NCBI RefSeq assembly: GCF_008704535.1
Contig: NZ_CP023701.1
Coordinates: 4,156,501 to 4,220,500 of the forward strand
Length of the DNA: 64,000 nucleotides
Reading direction: 5' to 3'
DNA from: Streptomyces subrutilus
GTDB lineage: Bacteria > Actinomycetota > Actinomycetes > Streptomycetales > Streptomycetaceae
The first letter of the stretch is position 1. Every line of letters begins with the position of its first letter. The notes below the pieces were generated by a model. The model ran no database searches. It was not told the origin of the DNA and saw only the letters and a program-made list of their open reading frames with translations. This document shows, in pieces, positions 42,681 to 50,911 of the stretch. The translations under genes were made by a program, and so were the position numbers.

Positions 42681-42878
42681 GGGGGAGTTGGTACACCCCT
42701 GCTCGGAGGGGTGTCCAGGGACGTGGTGTCGGGTTTCGGGGCCGGGCGGGTGGCTGGATGGGGGGTGCGGCGGGGTGGGGGGGCTCCTTAGGGTGGGGCC
42801 GGCTGTGGGGTGGGGTGTGGGTGGGTTTGGGTTGGTGTGCGTGTGCGTGTGCGCGGGGTGTGGGTGGCCGTCGGGGTT

Positions 42879-43610
42879 TCAGGGGGCGGGGGCTGTGGGG
42901 GCGGCCAGGTACCAGCGGGCCGGGAGGGCGACGGGGGTGCCGTCGGCGTGGGTCTCGCTCATGGCGAGCGTGAGGGCGCCTTCGTCCGCGATGTCCAGGC
43001 CGGCGCCGCGCAGCAGGGCGGCGATCTCGCCCTCGGCCACCTCGCCGGGGCGCAGGTCGTGCGTGAAGACGCTGCGGAGCTTGGCGCTGGGGCCGCCGGG
43101 CCGTTCGGCGACGGAGCGGATGACGGTCTTGGCCTCGCCGGTGGGTTCGAGGACGAGGGCGCGGCCACGGGTGCCGAGGAGGGTGGCGAGGGTGGCGACG
43201 ACGCCGGGACGGTCGGCGGGGTCGCTCTGGTGGAGGACGGCGCGCATGTACGCGTTGGTGTCGCCGAGGCGGGCGTGGAGGGCGCGGGCCCCTTCCGGGT
43301 CGGAGAGGTCGAGCTGTTCGTAGGCGGCCGAGCCGGCGGGGTCGGAGCGGCGGGCGTGGGCGACGGCCGCGTGGGAGAGGTCGACGCCGACGGCGCGGGC
43401 GAAGCGGGTGGCCAGGTAGCGGGTCTGGGTGCCGTTGCCGCAGCCGAGGTCGACGATGGGCAGGGCGGGGTCGGCGTGCGGGGTCAGAAGGGTGAGGTCG
43501 CGGGCGGCGGTGAGGGCGGGGTCGGCGTCCCAGAAGGGTTCGCCGGGGGCACCGGAACTGGCTTCCCAGTAGCCGTCCCAGGCGGTGCGGTAGCGCTCGG
43601 TCGGGGGCAT
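42879..43610 (-). CDS. Class I SAM-dependent methyltransferase
   Basis: 243 residues. Motif I is PIVDLGCGNGTQTRYLATRF (about 51-70), motif II AVGVDLSHAAV; VLEPTGEAKTVI and the SETHADGTPV tail follow. The N-terminal TERYRTAWDGYWEASSGAPG looks like substrate-cap sequence. The ATG at 43610 was chosen because the frame upstream is low-complexity and unlike coding sequence. Substrate unknown. It is probably separate from the oxidoreductase, as about 200 bases lie between them. Confidence 0.8.
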   Translation of the reverse strand: MPPTERYRTAWDGYWEASSGAPGEPFWDADPALTAARDLTLLTPHADPALPIVDLGCGNGTQTRYLATRFARAVGVDLSHAAVAHARRSDPAGSAAYEQLDLSDPEGARALHARLGDTNAYMRAVLHQSDPADRPGVVATLATLLGTRGRALVLEPTGEAKTVIRSVAERPGGPSAKLRSVFTHDLRPGEVAEGEIAALLRGAGLDIADEGALTLAMSETHADGTPVALPARWYLAAPTAPAP

Positions 43611-43884
43611 GTCGTGTCGGTTCCCTCGGGTGTGGGGGTGGGTGTGGTGTTGGGGGCGGGTGCGCGGTGGGGCTACCCCTGTGAGGGGTGGGGCAGTCGG
43701 GTGGGGGCGGGCGCGTGGGGGTGAGCGGGGGCGTGCGGGTGGGCTGGTGCGCGGGCGGTGAGGTGTACGGCTTCGTGGGGGCTTGGGGCTTGGGGCTTGG
43801 GGCGTGCGGCGCGATGGTGCCGTGGGGCGGGTGGTGCGCGGCGGGGTGGGGTGCGGGGGCCGCCGGGGGCCGTACGGTCGGGGG
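43611..43884. other. G-rich divergent intergenic region
   Basis: About 270 bases of strongly strand-biased G/T-rich DNA (runs such as GGGGGTGGGTGTGG) between divergent genes. No gene is seen. The right end has TACGGT, the leaderless promoter hexamer of the next gene. Confidence 0.4.
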
Positions 43885-44835
43885 ATGGTCGAGGTTCCGG
43901 TGGGGTTGGTAGAGGCGCAGGTCAGGTTCAACGGCGCTGCCGGGCGGGAGTTCGTCGCGGGGCTGCCGGCCCTCGCGGGACGGATGGTGGAGCAGTGGGA
44001 ACTGCGGCGTACGGGGCCGGCGATGCACGGGGTGACGGCGCTGGTGCTGCCGGTGGAATGCGCGGACGGCGCACGGGGGGTGCTGAAGTTGCAGCTGGTG
44101 GACGAGGAGAGCGTGGGGGAGCCGGTCGCGCTGCGGGTCTGGGACGGGGACGGGGCGGTACGGCTGCTGCGCCACGACCGGCTGACCGGCGCGATGCTGC
44201 TGGAACGGCTCGACGAGGGGCGGCACTTGTCGGGGCTCGCCGGTCGGGACCCGCGTGCGGCGGTACGGGTGGTGGCGGAGCTGCTGGCACGGCTGTCGGC
44301 CGCACCGGCACCGGCCGGGATGCGCGGGCTGGGCCCGATGGCGGCCGGGTTGCTGGCGGACGTACCGCGGGCGCTGGGACGGCTGGCGGACGGGCGCGAC
44401 CGGCGGGTGCTGCGGGACTGCGCGGCGGCGCTGGCGGAGGTGGCCGGTGAGCCGGGGGACCGGCTGCTGCACTGGGACCTGCACCACGACAACGTGCTGG
44501 GCGGCGGGCCCGACGGGCGGGCGCGGTGGCTGGCGATCGACCCGAAGCCGCTGGCCGGGGATCCCGGGTTCGAGCTGCTGCCGGCCCTCGCGAACGGCTT
44601 CGCCGCGGGGGAGGTGCGGTGGCGGTTCGACCTGATGACGGAGGTGCTGGGGCTGGACCGCGAACGGGCGCGCGCGTGGACGCTGGGGCGGGTGCTGCAG
44701 AACTGCCTGTGGGACGTGGCGGACGCCGAGGCCCCGGGCGGGGGCGGGGGTCTGGGCGCGGGTGCGGGTGGAGCGGTGCGGTTGGAGGAGCAACTGGTGT
44801 TGGCGGAGCGGCTGATGGGGCGACGGGGTTCGTAG
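43885..44835 (+). CDS. Aminoglycoside/hydroxyurea antibiotic resistance kinase family protein
   Basis: 316 residues. The kinase catalytic loop LLHWDLHHDNVLGG and the metal-binding loop AIDPKPLAGDPGFELLP identify the streptomycin 6-kinase/hydroxyurea kinase family (APH-like fold). The N-terminal region PVGLVEAQVRFNGAAGREFV is also typical. Members phosphorylate streptomycin or hydroxyurea, but many Streptomyces copies have no known substrate. TACGGT ends 6 bases before the ATG. Confidence 0.87.
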   Translation: MVEVPVGLVEAQVRFNGAAGREFVAGLPALAGRMVEQWELRRTGPAMHGVTALVLPVECADGARGVLKLQLVDEESVGEPVALRVWDGDGAVRLLRHDRLTGAMLLERLDEGRHLSGLAGRDPRAAVRVVAELLARLSAAPAPAGMRGLGPMAAGLLADVPRALGRLADGRDRRVLRDCAAALAEVAGEPGDRLLHWDLHHDNVLGGGPDGRARWLAIDPKPLAGDPGFELLPALANGFAAGEVRWRFDLMTEVLGLDRERARAWTLGRVLQNCLWDVADAEAPGGGGGLGAGAGGAVRLEEQLVLAERLMGRRGS

Positions 44836-44876
44836 GGCGCGCCCTGTGGAGCGTGGCGGCCCGGTACGCGGTGGCC

Positions 44877-44923
44877 GGTTGTGCGCTCCGGCGGTGTGTG
44901 CGCTTCGGTTGTGCGCTCCGGCG
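44877..44923 (+). repeat. 30-bp period direct repeat
   Basis: GGTTGTGCGCTCCGGCG occurs exactly at 44877 and 44907, in the 240-base gap between the kinase and acetyltransferase genes. The surroundings are rich in similar TGCG(C/T) words. No function assigned. Confidence 0.6.
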
Positions 44924-45076
44924 TGCCCCGGTGCGTGCCCCGGGTGCGTACTCCTGGTGCGTGGGACGGCTGGGTGCGACGGCTGTGTGTTCCGGGGTTC
45001 GGACGGGGGCGGTGCGGATGCGGTGCGGGAGCGAGGGCCCCGCGGGGGGTCGGGCGGGGCTGCCTAGGGTGGGGGC

Positions 45077-45556
45077 ATGATCCGTAGCGCTGACATCACC
45101 GACGTCCCCGTCATCCGGGACATGATCCGCGAGCTCGCCACGTACGAGAAGGTGCCGCACGAGGCCCGGGCCACCGAGGAGCAGTTGCGCGAGGCGCTGT
45201 TCGGGGCGCGGCCGGCGGTGTTCGCGCACGTGGCGGAGAGCGACGAGGGGGAGGTGGTCGGGTTCGCGCTGTGGTTCCTGAGCTTCTCGACGTGGCGCGG
45301 GGTGCACGGGATCTACCTGGAGGACCTGTACGTACGGCCGGGCGTGCGCGGGGGCGGCCACGGCAAGGCGCTGCTGGCCGAGCTGGCGCGGACGTGCGTG
45401 GAGCGGGGGTACGAGCGGCTGGAGTGGTCGGTGTTGCGCTGGAACGCGCCGACCATCGCGTTCTACGAGGCCCTGGGCGCCCGGCCGCAGGAGGAGTGGT
45501 CGGTGTACCGGCTGATGGACGACGCGCTGCGAAAGCTTGGCAGCGGGACGGAGTAG
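45077..45556 (+). CDS. GNAT acetyltransferase
   Basis: 159 residues, starting MIRSADITDVPVIRDMIREL. The acetyl-CoA loop is VRPGVRGGGHGKALLAEL (about 84-101), preceded by the strand IYLEDLYV, and the fold closes with NAPTIAFYEALGARPQEEW, a pattern close to diamine or thialysine acetyltransferases. TAGGGT ends 6 bases before the ATG (leaderless). Substrate unknown. Confidence 0.87.
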   Translation: MIRSADITDVPVIRDMIRELATYEKVPHEARATEEQLREALFGARPAVFAHVAESDEGEVVGFALWFLSFSTWRGVHGIYLEDLYVRPGVRGGGHGKALLAELARTCVERGYERLEWSVLRWNAPTIAFYEALGARPQEEWSVYRLMDDALRKLGSGTE

Positions 45557-45613
45557 CCGTCGGGGCCCGCCCGGTGCCGCGGGAAGGCGGTACCGGGCGG
45601 GTGCGGTCTCCGC

Positions 45614-46795
45614 CTATCCGACGGCGGGGACCGGGTGCTCCGGGGAGTCGAGCCAGGCCAAGGTGGTGCCGTCGGGGCGCACGGTGAGTCCGAACCGCTC
45701 GAATTCCGGGCGGCCCTGGTCGTCCCACCAGGCGTGGGCGGCGGTGACTTCGCTCCAAAGCTCCCGGGGCCCGGAGTGGTGGACCTCGAACTCCTCCGCG
45801 CCGGGAACGAAGTCGATCGACGCCCAGGAAGTGACCTGGGTGTCCCGGAGCCAGAGGGTGTAGCGGCCGCCTTCGAGCTTCTCCGGGTAGGGGAACATCC
45901 CCTGGGTCTGGAGTCCGATGACGAACATGGGGAGCCAGTCGGCCGCGTCCTCCGGGGAGAGTGAGGTGGTCGTCCGGCGGCCATCGGCCGGCCACGGCTT
46001 CCCGCCCAGGTAGGTCTTCACGTGTGTCCGGTAGGCGCGTTGCTGCCGGAGGCGCATGAAGGCGGAGGAGCCGACGAACGGGCCGGACGCGCTTCCGTCC
46101 TCCTGGACGGTCAGGCGGACCACGGCCTCCCCGCCGTACTCCGTGGCGTACGGGGAGACGATGATCCCGCCGGGCCGGGTCTGCCGGATGATGTCCGCCG
46201 GGATCTCCCGGAGGGACGCCGTGATCAGCACACGGTCGTACGGGGCGCGTCCGGGCCAGCCCTGTGAGCCGTCTCCGACGATGGCCACCGGGTGGTAGCC
46301 GGCGGCGTCCAGGCGGGCTCGGGCCGTCGCCGCGTTCTCCGGGTCGAACTCGATGGTGGTGACGTGGTCGCAGCCGACCCGTTCGGACAGCAGCGCCGCG
46401 TTCCAGCCGGTCCCCGTACCTACTTCCAGGACCTTGCAGCCCGGTTGGACGTCCAAGGCCGCGAGCATGGAGAACACCATGGTGGGCTGGGAGTTGCTGC
46501 ACGTCGGGATGTTGCCCCTGTAGGTTCCGGTGTGGGTGCCGTCGTCCCACTGGGTGGTCAGGGAGGTGTCGGAGTAGACCGTGCGGAACCATCCCTCAGG
46601 GTCGGTCCGGCGGTCGATGCCCGCCACCGGTCCGCCGTCGGCCGGGCCGACTCCGGGCCAGATCACATCCGGGACGAACGACTCCCGGAGCACGGCTTGG
46701 TAGGCGGGGAGCCAGTCGGAGGTCAGGGCCCCGGAGTCCATGAGCCGGGAGGCCAACCCCTGGGGGCCGGCCTCCGTCGTGGCGCGTTCGGTCAC
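45614..46795 (-). CDS. PIMT-like O-methyltransferase (protein L-isoaspartyl methyltransferase family)
   Basis: 393 residues from GTG, overlapping the stop of the small Gly-rich frame upstream by four bases. The SAM motif is VLEVGTGTGWNAALLSERVG with IEFDPENAATARARL and VGDGSQGWPGRAPYDRVL, the PIMT layout. A C-terminal extension of roughly 180 residues is absent from housekeeping PIMT. Relatives with extensions act in RiPP clusters (graspetide, lanthipeptide, lasso), methylating Asp to form aspartimide. No ATP-grasp or lanthipeptide synthetase is adjacent, so the peptide role is a hypothesis. Confidence 0.8.
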   Translation of the reverse strand: MTERATTEAGPQGLASRLMDSGALTSDWLPAYQAVLRESFVPDVIWPGVGPADGGPVAGIDRRTDPEGWFRTVYSDTSLTTQWDDGTHTGTYRGNIPTCSNSQPTMVFSMLAALDVQPGCKVLEVGTGTGWNAALLSERVGCDHVTTIEFDPENAATARARLDAAGYHPVAIVGDGSQGWPGRAPYDRVLITASLREIPADIIRQTRPGGIIVSPYATEYGGEAVVRLTVQEDGSASGPFVGSSAFMRLRQQRAYRTHVKTYLGGKPWPADGRRTTTSLSPEDAADWLPMFVIGLQTQGMFPYPEKLEGGRYTLWLRDTQVTSWASIDFVPGAEEFEVHHSGPRELWSEVTAAHAWWDDQGRPEFERFGLTVRPDGTTLAWLDSPEHPVPAVG

Positions 46796-46938
46796 TTGGT
46801 GCCGCTGCCCTTCGTGTCACTGTGGCCGGAGTCCTGGCCCTCCGAGCCGCTGCCCCCGTGCCCGGCGCCCGACTGGCCGTCGTCCTGCTGGCTTCCGCCC
46901 TGGCCCGATCCGCTGCCTCCGCCGTGCTGTCCGCCCAT
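46792..46938 (-). CDS. 48-residue Gly/Ser/Gln/His/Asp-rich peptide coupled to the PIMT-like gene
   Basis: Starts MGGQHGGGSGSGQGGSQQDD after a good GAAGGAG ribosome binding site, and its stop overlaps the methyltransferase start (GTGA). The sequence is disordered, with four Asp, one in Asp-Gly, the classic aspartimide-forming step. It has no Cys. The same frame stays open upstream for about 75 more codons of credible coding sequence, so this may be only the tail of a longer, frameshifted gene (see the neighbouring entry). It is a candidate substrate of the methyltransferase. Confidence 0.55.
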   Translation of the reverse strand: MGGQHGGGSGSGQGGSQQDDGQSGAGHGGSGSEGQDSGHSDTKGSGTK

Positions 46939-47168
46939 GAACGTGCTCCTTCTCGTGAGGGATGGGTGGTGCTGTGGGCCGCCCCGGCTGAACGGTGTAC
47001 CGGTCACCGGGGCGGAGTTTGTGGGGGTGAGGGCCGACCCGCCCCGCGATGCGGCCTGCATCTGTTGCTCTCCGGCCTCCGCCAGGAACTCCAGGAGGGG
47101 GCTCCCGGGGGTCAGGTGGTGCGAAAGCTGGGCGGCCCTTTCGCGGAGTCCCGAAGGTCGGTGCTCAC
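46939..47168 (-). pseudogene. Possible frameshifted 5' part of the Gly-rich peptide gene
   Basis: A GTG at 47168 overlaps the stop of the 70-residue frame (GTGA) and encodes VSTDLRDSAKG before stopping at 47112. Shifting by one base near 47140 joins it to a long open frame encoding AAQLSHHLTPGSPLLEFLAE, then SALTPTNSAPVTGTPFSRGG, and on into the 48-residue peptide. All genes of this set overlap by four bases if the joined gene (about 125 residues) is real. A single-base indel, or a sequencing error, is the simplest explanation. Confidence 0.45.
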
Positions 47169-47377
47169 TGCGCGGTCCCCCGACTCCGCCGGTTCGCTTC
47201 GGTCACCCTGGCGTTCAGTCGTTGGGTGCTGCCCGTGGCAGGGCGGTACTCAGGGCATACCGGCTGTCCGCACTCGCGCGGACGCCATTTCAAGGCGTTG
47301 CCGGGGCTCAGGTCCGGGCCCTCGAACCGCACCCAGCCGCGTTCCGTACGGCTCTCTTGGTAGTCGCGAGTGGTCAT
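47165..47377 (-). CDS. 70-residue accessory protein, paired small ORF 2
   Basis: Starts MTTRDYQESRTERGWVRFEG; the centre has WRPRECGQPVCPEYRPATGS with two Cys five residues apart and the end is basic (NRRSRGTAQ). Its ATG overlaps the stop of the preceding small frame by four bases. It resembles small proteins I have seen beside XRE-DUF5753 regulators in Streptomyces, but no named family is assigned. It may bind zinc or form a disulfide. Confidence 0.62.
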   Translation of the reverse strand: MTTRDYQESRTERGWVRFEGPDLSPGNALKWRPRECGQPVCPEYRPATGSTQRLNARVTEANRRSRGTAQ

Positions 47378-47577
47378 GAGTGCCTCCGCTTCACGACCTG
47401 CGCCAGCTTCAGGGCGACATCGGGGCGGACACTGCCCAGCCTCACCAGCCCCGGGCGGGGTGGCGCCGGGTCGATGCCCAACGAGGGGAGAACGATTCCA
47501 GCGGCCATCAGCGATTCGCGCAGCGACTCCACGACCGTGCTCGGGGTCACTGTCTCCAGTTCGTGCGAGCTGTCCAT
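47374..47577 (-). CDS. 67-residue accessory protein, paired small ORF 1
   Basis: MDSSHELETVTPSTVVESLR, then AAGIVLPSLGIDPAPPRPGL and a basic C-terminal helix (ALKLAQVVKRRHS). TAGCGT ends 7 bases before the ATG with no Shine-Dalgarno, so a separate leaderless transcript probably starts here and runs through the small frames into the methyltransferase gene. No family assigned. Confidence 0.65.
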   Translation of the reverse strand: MDSSHELETVTPSTVVESLRESLMAAGIVLPSLGIDPAPPRPGLVRLGSVRPDVALKLAQVVKRRHS

Positions 47578-47664
47578 GGGAGGGACGCTAGGGCTGGTCG
47601 CCGGGCCCTGTGGGGGCTGATTCGCCGGGATTCTCGGGCTGGTCCGTGATCTTCCGGGGGATTC

Positions 47665-48507
47665 TCAGACGGTGTCGAGCGCCCGTCGGGCACGGGCGAT
47701 CACGCGGTGGGCGTCCGCGCCGTAGACCGCGGAATCGGAGAGCGCCTGCCAGACCTTCCGGTACACGCCCACGCTGTCCGCGTCGTCCAGCCAGAGTTCC
47801 GCGTGCCAGTCCTCCGCGATCACCAGGCGGTCGTCGTACAGCCAGAACCCGTTGGCCGGCGGGATCTTCAGGGAGGCGCCGAACGGGACGATGCCCAGGG
47901 AGACGGTGTCCAGCCCGAGGACGCCCGCCAGGCGGTCGAGCTGGGCGGCCAGCACGGGAGGAGGGCACACGAGCGCCCGGAGCGCGGCCTCCCACATCAC
48001 GATGTGGAACGTGCGCCCCGGCCGGTACAGCATCTCCTGGCGCTTCACGCGGGCCCGTACGGCCTCCTCCGTGTCCCGGACGGACCGGTGGAGGTCGGCG
48101 TAACGGGTGAAGACGTGGCGGGCGTACTCGGCGGTCTGGAGCATGCCCACGATGGTGGAGCCCTGCCAGACGTGGAACGTCCTCGTGCGCTCGTACTCGG
48201 CCGTCAGCGTGTCCTGTACCGGCTTGTGGCCCGCTGCGAGCTGTCTGCGCCACGCGCGGGACCGAGACTCCAGGCTCCGGAGCCGGGTGATCAGCTCCTC
48301 CGCCGCCTGCGGATGGTCGGTGGCGTCGGCCCACGCCAGCAGGTCGTCCGCCGTTGCGGTCTGGCGGCCTGTCTCCAGCTTGCTGACTTTGGACTGGGTC
48401 CAGCCGAGCAGGACCGCCAACTGGCGGCCGGTGAGGCGCCGATCGGTGCGCAGCTCGCGCAGCCGCGCACCGAGGGCGACTCGTGCTTGTTGGAAGTCGG
48501 TGCTCAC
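47665..48507 (-). CDS. XRE helix-turn-helix regulator with DUF5753 domain
   Basis: 280 residues from GTG, overlapping the DUF6879 stop by four bases. The helix-turn-helix is at about 12-62 (LRTDRRLTGRQLAVLLGW, QSKVSKLETGRQ). DUF5753 follows from about 95 to the end (IVGMLQTAEYARHVFTRY, FHIVMWEAALRALV, LGIVPFGASLKIPPANGF). These are WhiJ-type regulators, usually paired with a small neighbour that modulates them. Here the upstream DUF6879 gene is the likely partner. Confidence 0.9.
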   Translation of the reverse strand: MSTDFQQARVALGARLRELRTDRRLTGRQLAVLLGWTQSKVSKLETGRQTATADDLLAWADATDHPQAAEELITRLRSLESRSRAWRRQLAAGHKPVQDTLTAEYERTRTFHVWQGSTIVGMLQTAEYARHVFTRYADLHRSVRDTEEAVRARVKRQEMLYRPGRTFHIVMWEAALRALVCPPPVLAAQLDRLAGVLGLDTVSLGIVPFGASLKIPPANGFWLYDDRLVIAEDWHAELWLDDADSVGVYRKVWQALSDSAVYGADAHRVIARARRALDTV

Positions 48508-49256
48508 TCGGCGGACGGCACCTGTTCCGCGAAGGTCTCGTACGGGACGGCGTAGTGCCACGCGGCGTCCCGGACCTGGCACGCGCGGGCCACCTCGACG
48601 GGGTCTGTGACCAGCTCGACGCCGGTCATCACGTCGTCATCATCGAAGTGGAGCCGTGCGATCACCCGGGAGTCGAAGAGCCAGAAGTCTGTGTCGGGGA
48701 GTTGTAGGGCTTCCGCCTCGGAGCGCCACAGGTTGCGGATGTCCTCGCCCACCGCGCTGTTGCGGCGGGCATTGCCGAGCAGGTAGCGCTGACCGGGGGT
48801 GGGCGGGTTGTCGGCGATCCGCACCCGCTCGAAACGCTTCCCCAGGGCGGACTGTTCCCGCCGGGACGCGCACCAGGGGTCGTTCAGGTCCCAGCCGGCG
48901 TCCTCGCCCCGGGCGAACCGCTGGTAGGTCTCGGTCTCCTCGTCCGACTGGTAGCGACGCCGGGTCTCCAGGCGCCAAGCCGTGTGCACGAAGGTCCGGA
49001 ACATCCCGGCGAACTCCTCGAAGCCGATCAGCACGGGAGTCCTTTCCGCGTCCCGGGGCGCGAAGTCGGCCAGGAGCACGCGCGGGACGACCACGAACCC
49101 CTCCCCCTCCTTGACGTTCCGGAACTGCGCCACGTCGTGGGGGTCGGCCACGGCGTCGCCCTGGACCAGAACCTCCCCGGTGTCGAGGTCCTCGTACAGG
49201 GTCGGGCATCCGTCGTTGCCGGAGTTGGTACCGATGAACCGGAGTCGCCGTGCCAT
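48504..49256 (-). CDS. DUF6879 protein paired with XRE-DUF5753 regulator
   Basis: 250 residues from ATG with GGGAGGGG upstream. The first 70 residues hold a small beta domain with CPTLYEDLDTGEVLVQGDAV; the DUF6879 domain spans about 85-245 (FEEFAGMFRTFVHTAWRLET, the motif DTDFWLFDSRVIARLHFDDD, and ARACQVRDAAWHYAVPY). DUF6879 resembles the C-terminal effector portion often coded next to XRE-DUF5753 regulators. Stop overlaps the regulator start. Regulatory partner role is inferred. Confidence 0.85.
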   Translation of the reverse strand: MARRLRFIGTNSGNDGCPTLYEDLDTGEVLVQGDAVADPHDVAQFRNVKEGEGFVVVPRVLLADFAPRDAERTPVLIGFEEFAGMFRTFVHTAWRLETRRRYQSDEETETYQRFARGEDAGWDLNDPWCASRREQSALGKRFERVRIADNPPTPGQRYLLGNARRNSAVGEDIRNLWRSEAEALQLPDTDFWLFDSRVIARLHFDDDDVMTGVELVTDPVEVARACQVRDAAWHYAVPYETFAEQVPSAE

Positions 49257-49400
49257 GGCCGTTCCCCTCCCACCAGCGGACAAGTCCCGACCAGGATGGG
49301 ACGGGCGCAGCCTCCCTGTCCTGCGTGATTCGCGATGATTCTCGGGACGGACGCAACAGGGCCGCTGCTCCCCGGGCACGACGGGGGGCAGGGGGCCAGG

Positions 49401-49797
49401 TTGGCTGCGACGACGTTGTCGGCCGTCAGGCGTACGGCTATGCCCCGTAGGGTGCCGCCCGCCGAGAACTCCTCCACCATGCTCCGGACGATCTTCGCCT
49501 CCACGGGGTGGGAATCCAGGCACCGGTCGCTGTTGACGACGAAGCCGAACGGGCGCTCCTTGATCCAGCGTCCCTTCTCGCGGTCCCGGAGTCGGCGGGC
49601 GGAGACGCGGATCTGGATGTTGTTGGCTTCTTCCTTCGCCTGCTCTGCGAGGAACGAGGCCAGGGTGACCAGCCGGGATTGGCGGAGTCCAGCTTGTCCT
49701 TCGGGGAGACGAACCGGACGCCGGTGTCCTCGACCAGTTCCACCACGTCGGTGAGGGTGAGCGGGCCGGCGGACCAGCCGAAGACGATGTGGTGGGC
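49401..49797 (-). pseudogene. Remnant of a serine recombinase (large integrase family)
   Basis: Reading two frames in turn gives TGVRFVSPKDKLDSA then, after a frameshift near 49685, SRLVTLASFLAEQAKEEANN, RVSARRLRDREKGRWIKERP, PFGFVVNSDRC, HPVEAKIVRSMVEEFSAGGT and LRGIAVRLTADNV. This is the linker and recombinase domain of a serine recombinase. The N-terminal catalytic Ser region and the C-terminal DNA-binding and coiled-coil parts are missing. It abuts a truncated dehydrogenase gene. Confidence 0.75.
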
Positions 49798-50058
49798 GCC
49801 GGGGGCGAAGCCGAGGTGGACGACGACGCGGCGGCCGAGCCAGGCCGGGTCGGTGCCGGGGCCGAGGGCGTCGACGGTGCCGGCGACTTCGCGGCCGGGA
49901 ACGGTGGGCAGGTCCGGGAGGGCCGTGCCGGGGCCGCGGACGCCCTGGCGCAGGACGGTGTCGAGGAGGTGCACGCCGGCGGCGGGGACGGGGGTGGGGA
50001 CGATCTCGTAGGTGAGGTTCTCGGCGGGGCCGAAGGCGTGGAGGCGGACGGCGTGCAT
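49798..50058 (-). pseudogene. 5' fragment of a zinc-type/quinone oxidoreductase (MDR family)
   Basis: About 87 residues match the N-terminal catalytic-domain start of MDR dehydrogenases: MHAVRLHAFGPAENLTYEIV, then PTVPGREVAGTVDALGPGTD and RRVVVHLGFAPG. The coenzyme domain and the rest (usually over 300 residues in total) are absent, replaced by recombinase sequence. The junction lies near 49798 and suggests a past insertion or deletion. Confidence 0.72.
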
Positions 50059-50206
50059 GGGGTGTGGGCGGCGTGTGGGGCGTTTGCGGGTGGGTGTGTG
50101 GGGTGGGTTTGGCGGTGGGCACGGGGTCAGCGTGCGATCTCCGGTGGGATTGAGGTCAAGGAGGTGGGGGCGGGGCGTTGTCGGTGGGCTGCGTCAGGAT
50201 GGGGGG

Positions 50207-50911
50207 ATGGTACGGAGCGGAGAGCAGGCGCGGCGGGGGCAGCGGGGATCGGGGCGGCAGGGGACGGTGAAGGCGGTGCGGCGGGCCGAGGTGCGGCTGC
50301 CGGAGCTGACGGCGTGGGACGGGGGCGGGCTGGAGCCGGACGGGGACTACGACGGGCTGGAGTTCGCGGACCTGGACCTGGCGGGGCAGGAGGGGACGGG
50401 GGCGCGGTTCATGGACTGCGCGCTGCGGCGCTGCGCGCTGGACGAGGCCGGGCTGGGGCGGGCGCGGTTCATGGACTCGGTCCTGGAGGGGGTCCGCGGC
50501 GTGGGGACGGACCTCGCGGAGGCCTCGCTGCGGGACGTGGAGGTGGTGGACGCGCGACTGGGCGGGGTGCAGATGCACGGGGCGGTGCTGGAGCGGGTGG
50601 TGGTGCGCGGGGGCAAGATCGACTACCTGAACCTGCGGAAGGCGCGGCTCAAGGACGTGGTGTTCGAGGCGTGCGTGCTGGTGGAGCCGGACTTCGCGGG
50701 CGCGGTGCTGGAGCGGGTGGAGTTCCGGGACTGCGTGCTGCGGGGGGCGGACTTCGGCGGGGTCCGGATGGCGGACGTGGACCTGCGGGAGGCCACCGAG
50801 CTGGGGATCGCCCGCGGGGTGGACGCGCTGTCCGGGGCGGTGATCAGCCCGGCCCAACTCTTCGACTTGGCACCGGCGTTGGCTGCGCAGCTGGGGATCA
50901 GGGTGCTGTAG
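50207..50911 (+). CDS. Pentapeptide-repeat protein
   Basis: 234 residues. From about residue 55, five-residue steps with Leu/Phe at every fifth position run to about 205 (FADLDLAGQEG, ARFMDCALRRCALDEAGLGR, ADFGGVRMADVDLREATELG), forming a right-handed beta helix. The N-terminal 50 residues are basic. Relatives include DNA-mimic proteins such as MfpA that protect gyrase, but the net charge here is less acidic, so that role is uncertain. The ATG follows GGGGGG. Confidence 0.82.
   Translation: MVRSGEQARRGQRGSGRQGTVKAVRRAEVRLPELTAWDGGGLEPDGDYDGLEFADLDLAGQEGTGARFMDCALRRCALDEAGLGRARFMDSVLEGVRGVGTDLAEASLRDVEVVDARLGGVQMHGAVLERVVVRGGKIDYLNLRKARLKDVVFEACVLVEPDFAGAVLERVEFRDCVLRGADFGGVRMADVDLREATELGIARGVDALSGAVISPAQLFDLAPALAAQLGIRVL

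Noticed and set aside
41044..44793. A 1249-codon open frame on the minus strand
   Set aside because: It mirrors the oxidoreductase and methyltransferase genes, is Pro/Arg/His-rich throughout, and has no ribosome binding site or family motif. It is a G+C artefact.
47130..47145. Programmed frameshift signal (AAAGGGC) in the putative substrate gene
   Set aside because: The frame relationship does not fit the standard slippery heptamer and no downstream pseudoknot is obvious; an indel is simpler.
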